NCBI GenBank assembly: GCA_021803885.1
Contig: JAJZKY010000220.1
Coordinates: 1-7,280 of the forward strand
Length of the DNA: 7,280 nucleotides
Source: Planctomycetota bacterium
GTDB taxonomy: Bacteria; Planctomycetota; Phycisphaerae; WQYP01; JAJZKY01
Direction of reading: 5' to 3'
Of the stretch, positions 6,761-7,280 are shown one piece after another (the stretch's first letter is position 1; every line of letters begins with the position of its first letter). The notes below the pieces were generated by a model, which was not told the origin of the DNA, ran no database searches, and saw only the letters and a list, made by a program, of their open reading frames with translations. Position numbers and translations under genes: made by a program.

Positions 6761-7280
6761 TTAAATCACCGCCGCCCTGGTCGACCACGCCTGCCGGAGG
6801 GCCGAGGCGACATCCCGCAGTGAAACAAAAGGAATATAGGCGATGTGTTCGACCGCCAGCGCCCGGGCCAATACGCCCTTGGCGAACACCCGGTCAGCTT
6901 TACGGGCCGGGCATAAATCGCTCCGGCCATCGCCAATATAAATCGTCTGTCTTCCCGGCCGTCTTAATTGTTCGGCGCTGGCGCATTTGCAATGGGCGGC
7001 GCCCGACTGGCAATGTGTTTGCGAATGCGGACATATCAGCCGCAACCGTTCGCCGCATTGCACGATCCGATTGGCGTAAACTTCCAGACGGGCAATCCCC
7101 CGGCGGGCCAGAATTCTCTTAATGAATCGCTCGATGCCGTCGCTGAGAATCGTCACCGGAACACGATGTTGGGCCAGATATTCCAATAAAAGCTCCAAGC
7201 CGGGATCCACCTCAATTCGATCCAGGAACGCCTCAAGTTCCCGGGCGGAAATTCGCACGGCATACCCGCCGGCGTAGTCG
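6761..7280 (-). CDS. HAD-IB phosphatase, MtnX-like (N-terminus outside window)
   Basis: The frame is open to the right edge, so the GTG at 7258 is only an internal Val. The N-terminal DxDxT motif with the nucleophile Asp should lie outside the window. Counting from that Val, motif II is VTILSDG (35-41), the motif III lysine is in RVFAKG (123-128), and motif IV is YIGDGRSDLC (107-116), with Asp110 and Asp114 for Mg2+. The EVDPGLELLLEYLAQHRVPVT region and the cysteine-rich insert CPHSQTHC...CKC (Cys76, Cys83, Cys90, Cys92) resemble the MtnX-type subgroup (2-hydroxy-3-keto-5-methylthiopentenyl-1-phosphate phosphatase and relatives). The Cys cluster may bind a metal. No other methionine-salvage gene is in the window, so the substrate is open; it could be any small phosphomonoester. 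It is transcribed in the same direction as the M20 run but separated from it by 249 bp. Confidence 0.82.
   Translation of the reverse strand, partial: DYAGGYAVRISARELEAFLDRIEVDPGLELLLEYLAQHRVPVTILSDGIERFIKRILARRGIARLEVYANRIVQCGERLRLICPHSQTHCQSGAAHCKCASAEQLRRPGRQTIYIGDGRSDLCPARKADRVFAKGVLARALAVEHIAYIPFVSLRDVASALRQAWSTRAAVI

Noticed and set aside
1..7280. CRISPR array, tRNA, rRNA, insertion sequence or attachment-site repeats
   Set aside because: I saw no regularly spaced repeats, transposase-like product, cloverleaf pattern or duplicated boundary sequence on either strand by reading. A covariance-model search could still find a small RNA.

Overview
The window is GC-rich, gene-dense bacterial DNA. 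It looks like a chromosomal or metagenomic contig from a lineage I cannot name from sequence alone: there is no rRNA, no tRNA and no lineage-specific marker. Two unrelated blocks meet tail to tail at about 1628-1664.

Left block (2-1627, + strand): the C-terminal 541 residues of a large protein that I recognise as a COG1483/DUF499-type predicted AAA+ ATPase. This family is repeatedly found in phage-defence islands beside a COG1743/DUF1156 DNA methylase. The P-loop half and any partner gene lie to the left of the window.

Right block (1665-7280, all - strand): read in the direction of transcription, it contains a MtnX-like HAD-IB phosphatase (5' end outside the window), a 249-bp gap with a striking inverted repeat, an M20 metallopeptidase, a glutamate-1-semialdehyde-aminomutase-like class III aminotransferase, a PaaK/CapK-type adenylate-forming ligase split by a +1 frameshift, and a small SGNH/GDSL hydrolase. 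The last four are packed like an operon. M20 and the aminotransferase share one base (TGATG). The ligase stop codon overlaps the Shine-Dalgarno sequence of the SGNH gene. Only 61 bp separate the aminotransferase from the ligase.

The enzymes suggest a small-molecule pathway that I cannot match to a described one. The ligase would activate a carboxylic acid with ATP, the PLP enzyme would move an amino group, the M20 enzyme would cleave an amide or peptide bond, the SGNH enzyme would cleave an ester or thioester, and the HAD enzyme would remove phosphate. That link is inference from gene order and enzyme class.

The observations most worth checking are the single-base frameshift in a G5 run (3108-3112) that splits an otherwise complete 453-residue ligase, the long inverted repeat at 6644-6703 whose T-run faces against the operon, and the unassigned operon itself.
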